Of a stretch of DNA of 50,329 nt, positions 23,660-33,051 are shown piece by piece. The translations under genes were made by a program, and so were the position numbers. The number at the start of each line of letters is the position of its first letter. Position 1 is the first letter of the stretch. This DNA is from CAYUPI01 sp964446585 (GTDB lineage Bacteria > Verrucomicrobiota > Verrucomicrobiia > Limisphaerales > UBA8199), in NCBI GenBank assembly GCA_964446585.1, contig CAYUPI010000042.1:1-50329 (forward strand), given 5' to 3'. The notes beneath the pieces were generated by a model that was given only the letters and a program-made list of their open reading frames with translations, did no database searches and was not told the origin of the DNA.

Positions 23660-25068
23660 GCGGCTGCGCCGGCTGGAGACAAGATCGCGTCACTCACCTT
23701 CAGGTGTTGTTCGACCCGGTCCGCCACGCGGCACCCGGACACGATCGAGTCGCTCAAGGAAACGCCGTCGCGGCAATGACCCGCCAGGAATAAGCCTGGC
23801 GCCTGGGCTTCGAGGTCGCCCATGAGCTGGCGGTAGCGGCCATAGCCGACGTTGTACTGCGGGATCGCTCTCGGATAAAAGACGGTGTGCTGGAAAGTGG
23901 GCTGGCCGCGGACGCCGAGCAGGGTCTGCAAATCTTCGCAAGTCAACGCGACGAGCTTTTCGGATGGCAGTGAGGCCAATTCCGGCGCGCGTTCGCCGCC
24001 GACATAGCTGGTGAGTGTTAGATGCCCCGCAGGCGCGCGATTGGGAAACAGCGACGAGGAGAAGATCGTACCGAGAATGTGGAACCCCTCCACTCGCGGA
24101 ATCAACATGCCGAAACCTTCGCACGGGTGTGCGACGTCCTCGCGGCGGAATCCAAGCACGACGCTCGCCACCGGAGGATAACGAATCTCGGCGAAGGGAG
24201 TCAGATTGAGGGCCCTCGTCGTTTCCAGGTTAAGCTCTGCCAGCCGGAAAGCCGTTCCCGCGAAAATGACGGCGCTATACTCGGTGCGTCCCTCGCCAGC
24301 GCCCTCGCGCAATTCGAGCATCCAGCCGGTGGGAGTCAGATTCAGCCTCGTGACGGATGTGTTCCGCCGCACGCAATTTCCGAGCCGTTCCGCCAATGTG
24401 TCGGTCAACACCTGGAGACCTTCGTCGAAGGAAAACTTCGGCGCGCGATCTTTGGCGATTTCACCGCGTTTCTTGCGGGCGCGCGCGCCAAGAATCTGAC
24501 CTTTGATGAGCGAGCCATACTCGGCTTCAAGCTGGGCCAGTTTAGGAAACGCCTGAGGCAGCGAAAGTTTGTAAGGATCGCCCGCATAGATACCGGCGAC
24601 CAGAGCGTCGATGGCATGATCGAGAAACTCCTGGCCGAGGCGGCGCACGACAAACTCCGCAATGCTCTCCTCACGGCCATCTCTTCGCGCGGGCACAAAC
24701 GGCTCGCGCAGCACCGCCCACTTCGCCTGGAGGGAAAACAGCTGCGTCGTGAAGAATCCCAGCGGGGAGCCGGGCATGGCGATCGGCCTCCGGTAGCGCA
24801 CGAGGTATCGCACTTCTGCTTTGGGATCTGGATCCAATCGCCGCGATTCCAGGCCGGCGTCGCGAATGAGCTGCGCGATCCGAGGCGACGTTTCCAGGAG
24901 CGTGTTCGGCCCGAACTCGGCGAGATAGCCGTCCCGGCGCAGCGACTGGATGACACCCCCGACTCGGCCGCTGGCTTCATAGACCGTAACGGGGATGCCC
25001 TTGCGCTCAAGATAAAATGCCGCGGTCAGTCCGGTGATGCCGGCACCGATAATTGCCACCGGGTTCAT
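23656..25068 (-). CDS. hemG: Protoporphyrinogen oxidase (HemG/HemY type, oxygen-dependent)
   Basis: 470 residues from ATG 25068; a TTG two codons earlier is possible. The N-terminal FAD fold is VAIIGAGITGLTAAFYLER with GRVGGVIQ following, and FGPNTLLETSP is typical of HemY-type enzymes. It converts protoporphyrinogen IX to protoporphyrin IX using O2. The gene overlaps hemH by 4 bp and lies 9 bp past hemN. An antisense frame of 378 codons runs through the same region and is not credible. Confidence 0.92.
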   Translation of the reverse strand: MNPVAIIGAGITGLTAAFYLERKGIPVTVYEASGRVGGVIQSLRRDGYLAEFGPNTLLETSPRIAQLIRDAGLESRRLDPDPKAEVRYLVRYRRPIAMPGSPLGFFTTQLFSLQAKWAVLREPFVPARRDGREESIAEFVVRRLGQEFLDHAIDALVAGIYAGDPYKLSLPQAFPKLAQLEAEYGSLIKGQILGARARKKRGEIAKDRAPKFSFDEGLQVLTDTLAERLGNCVRRNTSVTRLNLTPTGWMLELREGAGEGRTEYSAVIFAGTAFRLAELNLETTRALNLTPFAEIRYPPVASVVLGFRREDVAHPCEGFGMLIPRVEGFHILGTIFSSSLFPNRAPAGHLTLTSYVGGERAPELASLPSEKLVALTCEDLQTLLGVRGQPTFQHTVFYPRAIPQYNVGYGRYRQLMGDLEAQAPGLFLAGHCRDGVSLSDSIVSGCRVADRVEQHLKVSDAILSPAGAAA

Positions 25069-25077
25069 CTCCAAATA

Positions 25078-26454
25078 TCAAATCGTCCGGGAATGCTTCC
25101 GCTCACCCAGGGGAGCCAGCGTGTTGTCGAAACACATCGCAACGTTGCGGATGAATAGGCGGCCCGTATCGGTTACTTCCAAACCGGTGCTCGAGCGGCG
25201 CACCAGACCATCCGCCTCGAACGGGGAGAGCGACTCCAGCTCCCGTTCGAAATGCGAAGTAAAATCGATCCCCAATCGACGGGACATGGATGTGTAATCC
25301 AGCGATAAGTCGCACATGACGCGCATGATGGTTTCGCGGCGGATTTTGTCCTCTTCGGACACCAGGTAGCCGCGCGCCAATGGGACCTTGCCCACGTCGA
25401 GCGCCGCGTAGTATTGTGGCAGGTCTTTGTCGTTCTGCCAGTAAGCATCCGGGATTTGGGAGATGGAAGACATGCCAAAGGCGTAGATATCGGCACCGCC
25501 TCGCGTGCTGTAGCCTTGGAAATTTCTCTGAAGCTCTTTCCGCCGCTGGGCCACGGCCAACTCGTCACCCGGCCGCGCAAAATGGTCCATGCCAATATAG
25601 ATGTAACGATTGTCTTGGGTCAGCCTTTCGATGACCGTTTTCAGCAATTGAAGCTTCGCCTCCGCGGTGGGCAGGATCTTGTGCTCGAGGATTTTCTGCG
25701 CGGGCTTCACCCATGGCACGTGCGCGTAGCTGAAAACGGCGAGCCGATCCGGCTCCAGGGTGAGCACAATGTCCAGCGTGCGATTGAACGATTCCACGGT
25801 CTGATGCGGCAAGCCGTAGATCAAATCAAAGTTCAGCGAAGTGAATCCCAGTTCGCGGGCCCAGTTCAACGCCTGCTGAGTCATATCACGCGGCTGAATG
25901 CGATGGACGGCTTCCTGCACTTTCGGGTCGAAATCCTGGACCCCAAACGAGGCGCGATTGAAGCCCGCTTCGCGCAGCGCCACCACGTGATCGCGCGTTA
26001 ACCGGCGAGGATCAATTTCCACTCCGGCCTCCAGGTCGTCCGAAAACGTGAAGCGACGGCGAATGATGTCGCCCAGCGTTCGAATTTCGTCCGGTTGCAG
26101 AAAAGTGGGCGAGCCGCCGCCCCAATGGAGCTGGACAACCTTTCGGCGCGGGTTGAGCAGCGTGCTCATCTGGGCTACTTCCTTTTCCAAATAATCGATG
26201 TAGGTCTGTCCCTGGCGGTGATTCAGGGTGATGACCGTCGTGCAGCCGCAAAACCAGCACAGCGTCTCGCAAAAGGGAATGTGGAAGTAGAGGGAAAGGT
26301 CACGCTCGGTCCGGTTGTTCTCGAGGATCCTCTCCGCCAGCTCCGGCCAGGCGAGCATGTCGGTGAATTTCGTTGCGGGTGGATAGGAGGTGTACCGCGG
26401 GCCGGGCACGTCGTACTTCTTCACCAGCTCCAGATCGATTTTCAAGCCACTCAT
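25078..26454 (-). CDS. hemN: Oxygen-independent coproporphyrinogen III oxidase
   Basis: 458 residues from ATG 26454 (MSGLKIDL); a TTG two codons earlier is possible. It is a radical SAM protein, with YFHIPFCETLCWFCGC (Cys62, 66 and 69 for the [4Fe-4S] cluster, Cys71 adjacent as in HemN), PRYTSYPPATKF at the N-terminus, SFGVQDFDPKVQ and NFDLIYGLPHQT. The C-terminus (SLSPFEADGLVRRSSTGLEV) matches the HemN extra domain. It anaerobically decarboxylates coproporphyrinogen III. It sits between hemE and hemG in a compact operon. Confidence 0.94.
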   Translation of the reverse strand: MSGLKIDLELVKKYDVPGPRYTSYPPATKFTDMLAWPELAERILENNRTERDLSLYFHIPFCETLCWFCGCTTVITLNHRQGQTYIDYLEKEVAQMSTLLNPRRKVVQLHWGGGSPTFLQPDEIRTLGDIIRRRFTFSDDLEAGVEIDPRRLTRDHVVALREAGFNRASFGVQDFDPKVQEAVHRIQPRDMTQQALNWARELGFTSLNFDLIYGLPHQTVESFNRTLDIVLTLEPDRLAVFSYAHVPWVKPAQKILEHKILPTAEAKLQLLKTVIERLTQDNRYIYIGMDHFARPGDELAVAQRRKELQRNFQGYSTRGGADIYAFGMSSISQIPDAYWQNDKDLPQYYAALDVGKVPLARGYLVSEEDKIRRETIMRVMCDLSLDYTSMSRRLGIDFTSHFERELESLSPFEADGLVRRSSTGLEVTDTGRLFIRNVAMCFDNTLAPLGERKHSRTI

Positions 26455-26465
26455 AAACAAACAGT

Positions 26466-27602
26466 TTACGGTCCCGTCTTTTCCGCCGTCGCGGTGTTTC
26501 TCACCGTTTCTACCAAGCTTCGAATGTTTTCCAGTTTGGCATTCGGCGGCACACCATGGCCGAGATTAAAAATGTGCCCGCGTCGTCCGGCCAGGGAGGC
26601 CAAAATTCGCCTGGTCTCAACCGCGACCACCTGTGGGGTCGTCGTCAACAGGAACGGATCCAAATTCCCCTGCACCGCGACGTTGTCGGGCAGTTGCTCG
26701 CGCACTCGCGCCAGGCCGACGCTCGAATCTATGCCCAGCACTTGAGCTCCCGACTGCACCAGGTCGGTCCAGTTGCCATGGGTTCCTTTAGAGAAAACAA
26801 TCACCGGCACCCGCCGCTTCAAGCCGGCGATGATCTGCTGGAGCCAGCGACCTGATGCCGGGACAAAACTGCCCTCAGAGAGCGATCCGCCCAAGCTATC
26901 AAAAATCTGCAGCGCATCGACCCCGGCGTCAATTTGCAGTTGGAGGAAATCTGTAACCGCCCGCGTCAGTTTCTCGAGCAATTGCCCAAACAAAAGCGGG
27001 TTGGTATAAAACAGCGCTTTAGCCTTCGTATATTCTTTAACGCCGCCCCCCTCGAGCATAAAGTTGGCCAGTGTCCAGGGCGACCCGGCGAATCCAATCA
27101 AGGCTGTGCCGTTTCCGAGTGCCGAACGCACCGATGTCAGCGCCTTGGCGACATATTGCAGACGTTCCGTGACCGCCGGTACCTCCAACCGTTCAACGTC
27201 GGCTGCGCTCTTAAGCACGAATTCCATCACGATGCCGCCTCGGTCGCTAAATTCGTATCGCTGTCCCAAACCCTCCGCTATCACCAGTATATCGCTGAAC
27301 AGGATTGCGGCATCGAAATCGAATCGGCGTATCGGTTGAAGGGTCGCTTCGGCCGCCAGCTCCGGAGTTTGCACCAGCTCAAGGAACGAGTGCTTTTCTT
27401 TCAGAGCGCGATACTCCGGCAAGGCGCGCCCAGCCTGGCGCATCAGCCAAACAGGAGCGTGATCCACCGGTCGGCAGGCGCACGCATCGAGAAATCGACG
27501 ACGACGTGACAACCCCTCCTCCGCCGCCGGGCTGGAAATTCTGGCGGAGCGCGCTTGCGGCCCGGCCGGGGTCAAGCCGGCCAAATGAACTGTTGAGCTC
27601 AT
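26466..27602 (-). CDS. hemE: Uroporphyrinogen decarboxylase
   Basis: 378 residues, about 20-30 longer than the family norm because of an A/P/S-rich N-terminus. It removes four carboxyls from uroporphyrinogen III. The RQAGRALPEYR signature is at 55-65 (Ala replaces the usual Tyr after the second Arg), FSDIL supplies the catalytic Asp, and GFAGSPWTLA and GHGVPPN are present. It is the first gene of the hemE-hemN-hemG-hemH operon, with an 11-bp gap to hemN. Confidence 0.93.
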   Translation of the reverse strand: MSSTVHLAGLTPAGPQARSARISSPAAEEGLSRRRRFLDACACRPVDHAPVWLMRQAGRALPEYRALKEKHSFLELVQTPELAAEATLQPIRRFDFDAAILFSDILVIAEGLGQRYEFSDRGGIVMEFVLKSAADVERLEVPAVTERLQYVAKALTSVRSALGNGTALIGFAGSPWTLANFMLEGGGVKEYTKAKALFYTNPLLFGQLLEKLTRAVTDFLQLQIDAGVDALQIFDSLGGSLSEGSFVPASGRWLQQIIAGLKRRVPVIVFSKGTHGNWTDLVQSGAQVLGIDSSVGLARVREQLPDNVAVQGNLDPFLLTTTPQVVAVETRRILASLAGRRGHIFNLGHGVPPNAKLENIRSLVETVRNTATAEKTGP

Positions 27603-27792
27603 GAATCCTGGGCGTTCATCGGGCGCCTTGGCCGCAAACCAAAGCGCTATCGCGCGACGAACACTCTACCATTAACACAATACCAGCTTACCTCCGCTGG
27701 CGCGAACGACTATCCCTTTCTTGCTCATGGCTCAACATTTCTTGCCACCTCGCTGGCAATTCCTGCCGGGGCGGAATGATTTAGTTCAAGCA

Positions 27793-27846
27793 CAATTCAA
27801 CGATTCAGGCGCTTCAACGTTTGAACGCTTCAACGCTCCAACGGTT
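27793..27846. repeat. Degenerate TTCAACG repeat
   Basis: Between hemE and the pduO-type gene: CAATTCAACGATTCAGG, CGCTTCAACG and TTGAACGCTTCAACGCTCCA repeat the TTCAACG core with a short inverted copy (TTGAACG). Nothing else is visible in the 27603-27853 gap. Confidence 0.5.
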
Positions 27847-27853
27847 TCAGAGC

Positions 27854-28390
27854 TCACGCCAGGTTCTTGGTCTCCTCCCAACGCGCAAGCAGCCAAAGAA
27901 AATCCGACAGCCGGTTCAGATACCTCGGAATTTCGGAATGATCGGTCGGCTGTCCCTCCCTCATCTGGACGACGCGACGTTCGGCCCGCCTTCCAATCGT
28001 CCGCGCCAGGTCCAGGGCGGCTGAAACTTCGCTCGCCCCCGGAGTAGCCCAACCGCGGAACGATATGTTCTGGCTTTCAATTTCGCGTGCCAGCTTTTCC
28101 AGTTTCAGCGTCATTTCAGGTGTGACCACCGAGTAGCCATCCTTGCGATAGCGCTCCACGTCCTCCGGAAGAGTCGCCAATTCTCCCATGAGAATGACGA
28201 GGTCCTTTTGAATCGCCAGGAGGCTCTCCTGCGGGAATTCGTCGGCCGACCTGGCCCGGGCCATGCCTAGTGCGGCGTTCAATTCATCCACTGCACCGTA
28301 CGCCTCGACCCGCGGGTGACACTTTGGGACGCGCCGGTTGTACATCAGCCCGGTCGTGCCGTCATCGCCGGTCTTGGTGATAATGCTCAT
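27854..28390 (-). CDS. Cob(I)yrinic acid a,c-diamide adenosyltransferase, PduO type
   Basis: 178 residues. It transfers the adenosyl group of ATP to cob(I)alamin, giving coenzyme B12. The ATP-binding ITKTGDDGTTGLM starts at residue 4, with RVEAYGAVDELNAALGMARA and the C-terminal YLNRLSDFLWLLARW, all family hallmarks. The length is normal. Coenzyme B12 would suit propionate metabolism through methylmalonyl-CoA mutase, but the window carries the B12-independent methylcitrate route; no mutase gene is here. Confidence 0.93.
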   Translation of the reverse strand: MSIITKTGDDGTTGLMYNRRVPKCHPRVEAYGAVDELNAALGMARARSADEFPQESLLAIQKDLVILMGELATLPEDVERYRKDGYSVVTPEMTLKLEKLAREIESQNISFRGWATPGASEVSAALDLARTIGRRAERRVVQMREGQPTDHSEIPRYLNRLSDFLWLLARWEETKNLA

Positions 28391-28399
28391 GCCACTCGC

Positions 28400-29395
28400 T
28401 CAGCCATTTTGCTCCGCGGCCTTTTTATACGTCAGGATACCATCGACGATCGCTCGGGCCAATTGCCGCCGATAGCCAACATCGAATATCCGTTTGCTTT
28501 CTTCCGGGTGCGACATAAATCCTGCTTCAATCAGCACCGCCGGCATCGACGCGTCGCGCAGGACAGCGAATCGCGCCCGGCGCACGCCCCGATCTTCGAC
28601 CGCCAGATTTCGAGTCAGCGCCTTCTGGATGTGATAGGCAAGCAAAAGGTTCTTTTCATTGTAACGATTGCCCGCATACGACCCTGCCCCGCCGCCCTCG
28701 CCCTTGGCGTTGGTCGAACTCGCGCCCGACGGCGTCAGGCAATAAACTTCCGCGCCGCGGACAACTGTCGGCGAACTCTCCGCCGAGTTGAAGTGCAGGC
28801 TCACAAATAAATCCGCGCCACTCCGCTTCGCTGCCGCGGGCCGGTCGCCCAGTTCGATGAACGTGTCGGACGCGCGCGTCAGCATCGCTTTCAGCCCGGC
28901 CCGCTCCAATTGACGCCCAACTTCCTGCGCCAGCATGAGTGTGTATTTTTTTTCCTGGTACGGCCCCACCTTATTGCCCGGGTCTCTGCCCCCATGGCCC
29001 GGATCAAGGCACACCGTTCTAACAGTAACCCCAAGCCGATTCTTTGGCGGCCACAGTAGCGGCTGCAATGTCGTTTGCATATCGAGCTCTGCCAGACACG
29101 GCATTCCCTCGCGCAGCGCCACCGGAAACGACAGCCAGACGCCGACGCCATCGACTTGCGCCGCGCGAGAATCGATTGCCAGCCTGATTTTCGCCGCCTT
29201 GCCGCTCAACAGGAAAGTGTGCTTGCCTTTTGCCCACTGGAACTGAAAACCATGGGATTCCGCCCACTCTGGCAAGCGGACATATCCTTTGCGAGTGCTC
29301 GCCCCGGCCGCGGCCGAGTGTGCCCACCGTGGCGGAGCGGAGCCCTGCGCCGCCGGCGCCAGCACCGCCATCGCAAACAACAACACCCAATTCAT
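28400..29395 (-). CDS. N-acetylmuramoyl-L-alanine amidase
   Basis: 331 residues, exported (MNWVLLFAMAVLAPAAQG signal). Residues of about 37-112 (YVRLPEWAESHGF...) resemble the copper amine oxidase N-terminal-like domain, followed by an Amidase_3 zinc domain: VCLDPGHGGRDPG with His134, Glu148, FVSLHFNS and the catalytic Glu in VLIEAGFMSHPEES. It cleaves the amide between MurNAc and the peptide stem. It is 9 bp upstream of the PduO-type gene on the same strand. Confidence 0.9.
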   Translation of the reverse strand: MNWVLLFAMAVLAPAAQGSAPPRWAHSAAAGASTRKGYVRLPEWAESHGFQFQWAKGKHTFLLSGKAAKIRLAIDSRAAQVDGVGVWLSFPVALREGMPCLAELDMQTTLQPLLWPPKNRLGVTVRTVCLDPGHGGRDPGNKVGPYQEKKYTLMLAQEVGRQLERAGLKAMLTRASDTFIELGDRPAAAKRSGADLFVSLHFNSAESSPTVVRGAEVYCLTPSGASSTNAKGEGGGAGSYAGNRYNEKNLLLAYHIQKALTRNLAVEDRGVRRARFAVLRDASMPAVLIEAGFMSHPEESKRIFDVGYRRQLARAIVDGILTYKKAAEQNG

Positions 29396-29491
29396 GCCCG
29401 CGCAATCTGCAAGCTGAGTGTTCTGAATTCAAGCTCAAGGCGCTGCCAGTGGGTCCGCGAACAAAAAGCTGTTTAGTTCGTCTGTTTCTGG

Positions 29492-29520
29492 TTGCTTGCC
29501 CAAATGGGATGACCTAATTT
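29492..29520 (+). promoter_or_regulatory. Sigma70-like promoter upstream of gltA
   Basis: TTGCTT, a 17-nt spacer and TAATTT (29515-29520), 30 bases before the gltA ATG, in the divergent gap with the amidase gene. Confidence 0.45.
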
Positions 29521-29550
29521 TACCTGCGAAACTGTTTCGGGAAGTTGCTT

Positions 29551-30840
29551 ATGGATAAGTTTGCAGAGATTACACTAAACGGGAAGACGTCCAAACTGCC
29601 GATCATCGAAGGAACAGAGCAGGAACGGGCGATTGATATTTCAACGCTGCGAGACAGCACCGGTTTCATCACGCTGGACGACGGCTATGGCAATACCGGC
29701 TCGTGCCAAAGCCGGATTACGTTCATCGACGGCGAGCAGGGCATCCTGCGGTATCGGGGAATTCCGATTGAAGAACTGGCGGAAAAATCCACGTTCATCG
29801 AGGTCGCCCATCTCATCATCATGGGCCATCTGCCCAACCGCGCCGAGTTGCGGGCGTTCTCCGACCTCCTAACCCAAAACGAGCTGCTTCACGAATCCAT
29901 GAAGCACCATTTCGAGGGCTTCCCTCCGAATGCGCATCCCATGGCGATATTGTCCTCGATGATCAACGCCACGAGCTGTTTTTATCCTGAGCTGCTGAGC
30001 TCGCAAATGCGCGACAATTTCCTGCTCGAGGCGGCGCGGCTGATTTCCCAGGTGCGCACGATTGCCGCATTCGCTTACCGGAAGTCGCGCGGGTTGCCCA
30101 TCATTTATCCCAGGCCGGACCTGAAGTACACGGCGAATTTTCTGCACATGATGTTTTCGCAGCCGTACCAGGATTACGACTTGCGGCCGGAAGCGGTCAA
30201 GGCGCTGGACCTGATTTTCGTTCTGCACGCTGACCACGAACAGAACTGCTCCACAGCGACGGTGCGGATGGTCGCGTCCAGTCGCGCTAATCTCTTTGCG
30301 AGCGCGGCGGCGGGGGTCTGCGCTCTTTGGGGTCCGCTTCACGGCGGCGCCAATCAGGCGGTCATCGAGATGCTCGAAGAGATCCATCGCTCAGGCGACG
30401 ATGGTTCCAAATTCATCACCGCGTCCAAGGAAAAACAGAGCGGAAAACGACTGATGGGCTTCGGTCATCGGATTTACAAGAACTACGATCCGCGCGCCGA
30501 AATTATCAAGAAGGCTTGTGACGAACTCCTCCAGAAACTCCATATTTCGGACCCTCTATTGGACATCGCGAAACGCCTGGAAGAAACTGCCCTGCGAGAT
30601 TCCTATTTCATCGAGCGCAAGCTCTATCCGAACGTCGATTTTTACAGCGGCATCATCATGCGGGCGCTGGGGATTCCTCTTGAAATGTTCACGGTGATTT
30701 TCGCCATCGGCCGGATGCCCGGCTGGATTGCAAATTACAAAGAGGTCATGGAAGGCGACCATTCCCGCATCTATCGACCGCGCCAGATCTACACGGGGCC
30801 GACGCTGAACCATTACGCCCCCGCCGAAGAGCGGAAGTGA
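29551..30840 (+). CDS. gltA: Citrate synthase
   Basis: 429 residues from ATG 29551 (a TTG at 29545 adds two residues). It condenses acetyl-CoA and oxaloacetate. His264, His306 and Asp363 are the catalytic residues in GPLHGGAN, GFGHRIY and NVDFYSG, almost at the E. coli numbering. It has the type II N-terminal domain (ITLNGKTSKLPIIEGTE...DISTLRDSTGFITLD) that PrpC lacks. sucC starts 7 bp past the stop, so gltA-sucC-sucD is one operon of TCA-cycle genes. Confidence 0.95.
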   Translation: MDKFAEITLNGKTSKLPIIEGTEQERAIDISTLRDSTGFITLDDGYGNTGSCQSRITFIDGEQGILRYRGIPIEELAEKSTFIEVAHLIIMGHLPNRAELRAFSDLLTQNELLHESMKHHFEGFPPNAHPMAILSSMINATSCFYPELLSSQMRDNFLLEAARLISQVRTIAAFAYRKSRGLPIIYPRPDLKYTANFLHMMFSQPYQDYDLRPEAVKALDLIFVLHADHEQNCSTATVRMVASSRANLFASAAAGVCALWGPLHGGANQAVIEMLEEIHRSGDDGSKFITASKEKQSGKRLMGFGHRIYKNYDPRAEIIKKACDELLQKLHISDPLLDIAKRLEETALRDSYFIERKLYPNVDFYSGIIMRALGIPLEMFTVIFAIGRMPGWIANYKEVMEGDHSRIYRPRQIYTGPTLNHYAPAEERK

Positions 30841-30847
30841 TGGTTCG

Positions 30848-32056
30848 ATGAATCTTCACGAGTTTCAGGCCAAGCAGTTGCTGGCGCAGTACGGCGTGGC
30901 GGTGCCGGCCGGCGGGGTATGCGAGACAGCCGAGGCGGCTCGCTCCATTGCCAGCCAGCTTCTGGCTGACGGCGCATTCCGGCTGGCCATCAAGTCCCAA
31001 ATCCACGCAGGTGGCCGTGGCAAGGGCACGTTCAAGAGCGGCTATCAGGGCGGAGTCAAGGTACTCGACACGGCCGAAGAAGTATATGCGGCCGCCAAGG
31101 AGATGCTCGGCAATGTCCTGGTGACGAAGCAGACCGGGCCTGAGGGGCGCCTCGTATCGAAGTTGTTGATCGCAGCGGCGCCGAATATTCAGAAAGAACT
31201 CTATCTCGCGGTGCTGCTCGACCGAGTTTCCGGACGCCCGGTGATGATGGCCAGCACCGAGGGCGGCATGGATATCGAGGAGGTCGCGGCCAAATCGCCC
31301 GAGAAAATCATCAAAGAATCCATTGATCCCGCAGCGGGCATGATGCCGTATCAGGCGCGGAAGCTCGCTAGCGCTTTGGGCCTTAAGGGTGACTTAATCG
31401 GGCAAGCGGCCAAGCTGGCCCTCGGCGTTTACAAGACCTGGTGGGAATGCGACGCCGCACTCCTGGAGATCAACCCGTTGTGCATCATCAAGACCCGTGA
31501 AGGAAAGCTCGCGCCGGAGGCGGTCGATGCGAAGCTTTCTCTCGACGATAACGCACTCTATCGCCATCCCGACTTGCAAGCGATGCGCGACCTGGCCGAA
31601 GAAGCTCCGCTGGAAATCGAGGCAAGCAAGCACAGTCTCAATTACATCAAGCTCGATGGCAATATCGCCTGCCTGGTCAACGGCGCCGGCCTGGCGATGG
31701 CGACGATGGATATTATCCAGCATTTCGGCGGCCAGCCCGCCAACTTCCTCGACGTAGGCGGTGGTGCCAGCCAGGAGCAGGTCACCGCTGCCTTCAAGAT
31801 CATCCTCCAGGACGCAAACGTGAAAGGAATTCTGGTGAACATTTTCGGCGGCATTATGGATTGTGATATCATTGCCAACGGCATTGTAGTGGCGGTGAAG
31901 GAAACTGGTTTGAAGTTGCCGTTGGTGGTGAGGCTCGAGGGGAACAATGTCGAAGCGGCCAAAAAGACCCTGGCTCAATCCGGGCTCAGCCTTCTGACCG
32001 GCGGATCGATGGCCGAGGCCGCGCAAAAAGTCGTGCGGGCAGTTTCTCCGAATTGA
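30848..32056 (+). CDS. sucC: Succinyl-CoA ligase, beta subunit
   Basis: 402 residues, an ATP-grasp protein. It starts MNLHEFQAKQLLAQYGVAVP, the usual N-terminus, with IKSQIHAGGRGKG and LEINPL (metal/nucleotide site) and GAGLAMATMD, FLDVGGGAS and NIFGGI in the C-terminal half. Partner of SucD; it couples succinyl-CoA hydrolysis to NDP phosphorylation. Nucleotide specificity is not decidable from this. It lies between gltA and sucD. Confidence 0.96.
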   Translation: MNLHEFQAKQLLAQYGVAVPAGGVCETAEAARSIASQLLADGAFRLAIKSQIHAGGRGKGTFKSGYQGGVKVLDTAEEVYAAAKEMLGNVLVTKQTGPEGRLVSKLLIAAAPNIQKELYLAVLLDRVSGRPVMMASTEGGMDIEEVAAKSPEKIIKESIDPAAGMMPYQARKLASALGLKGDLIGQAAKLALGVYKTWWECDAALLEINPLCIIKTREGKLAPEAVDAKLSLDDNALYRHPDLQAMRDLAEEAPLEIEASKHSLNYIKLDGNIACLVNGAGLAMATMDIIQHFGGQPANFLDVGGGASQEQVTAAFKIILQDANVKGILVNIFGGIMDCDIIANGIVVAVKETGLKLPLVVRLEGNNVEAAKKTLAQSGLSLLTGGSMAEAAQKVVRAVSPN

Positions 32057-32071
32057 ATACGGTCGGATCGG

Positions 32072-32962
32072 ATGTCCATCCTCGTAAATTCTGACACTCG
32101 CGTTCTGGTCCAGGGCATCACGGGCTCCTTCGGCGCGCGCCACACGCAACTGAGTCTTGCTTATGGCACTCAAATTGTCGCTGGCGTCACGCCCGGCAAA
32201 GGTGGACAAATGTTCGAAAACAAAGTCCCAATTTTCGACACTGTCGCCGAAGCCATAAAGCAAACGGGCGCGACAACGTCGGCGATTTTCGTACCCCCAA
32301 CATTCGCGACCGATGCGATTCTCGAAGGTGTCGATGCTGGGCTGGAGCTTGTCGTCTGCATCACCGAAGGCATTCCCGTCAACGACATGGTCAAGACCAA
32401 GCGCGCGATGGAAGGCAAACGGACGCGCCTGATTGGCCCGAATTGTCCGGGCCTCGTGACGCCCGGCAACGGCAAGGATTCCTCCGGCGGCTGCCGTATC
32501 GGCATCGCGCCCGGCTACATCCACAAGAAGGGCAATGTCGGCGTGGTTTCGCGTAGTGGGACTCTGACATACGAAGCGGTCTGGCAGTTGACCTGTCGCG
32601 GCGTTGGTCAGTCCACGTGCGTCGGCATCGGCGGCGATCCTGTTAATGGCACATCACATCTGGACGTCATCAAGCTGTTCGATGCCGATCCGGACACGCG
32701 CGGGATCATCATGATCGGGGAGATCGGCGGCTCGACAGAAGAGGAGGCGGCGGAATGGATCAAGCAACACTGCAAAAAGCCGGTCGCTGGCTTCATCGCC
32801 GGGGCAACCGCGCCACCCGGCCGGCGAATGGGTCATGCCGGCGCGATCGTCAGCGGAGGAAAAGGAACAGCCGCAGCGAAACTTGCCGCCTTCAAAGCTG
32901 CCGATATTGGCATTGCCGAGACGCCTTCGGAAATGGCGGACACGCTTTTGAAGATGATGTGA
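32072..32962 (+). CDS. sucD: Succinyl-CoA ligase, alpha subunit
   Basis: 296 residues. The CoA-binding fold shows RVLVQGITGSFGARHT and GVTPGKGG, and the phosphorylated His255 lies in MGHAGAIVSGGKGTA. The normal length is about 290. The gap to sucC is 15 bp. No terminator-like hairpin is visible in the 89 bases to the next gene. Confidence 0.96.
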   Translation: MSILVNSDTRVLVQGITGSFGARHTQLSLAYGTQIVAGVTPGKGGQMFENKVPIFDTVAEAIKQTGATTSAIFVPPTFATDAILEGVDAGLELVVCITEGIPVNDMVKTKRAMEGKRTRLIGPNCPGLVTPGNGKDSSGGCRIGIAPGYIHKKGNVGVVSRSGTLTYEAVWQLTCRGVGQSTCVGIGGDPVNGTSHLDVIKLFDADPDTRGIIMIGEIGGSTEEEAAEWIKQHCKKPVAGFIAGATAPPGRRMGHAGAIVSGGKGTAAAKLAAFKAADIGIAETPSEMADTLLKMM

Positions 32963-33051
32963 ATCGGAATGCGGGAAGAAAGATTCCTTGAGGTTGGGCT
33001 TGTCATACACTGTTGGTACGAGACTAAGCGATCCCTCCAAACTATGCGGCC

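Noticed and set aside
24022..25158. A 378-codon plus-strand frame over hemG
   Set aside because: Antisense to a gene with FAD and HemY motifs; composition is that of a GC-rich shadow frame.
31394..32524. A 376-codon minus-strand frame over sucC/sucD
   Set aside because: Antisense shadow of two genes with complete catalytic motifs.
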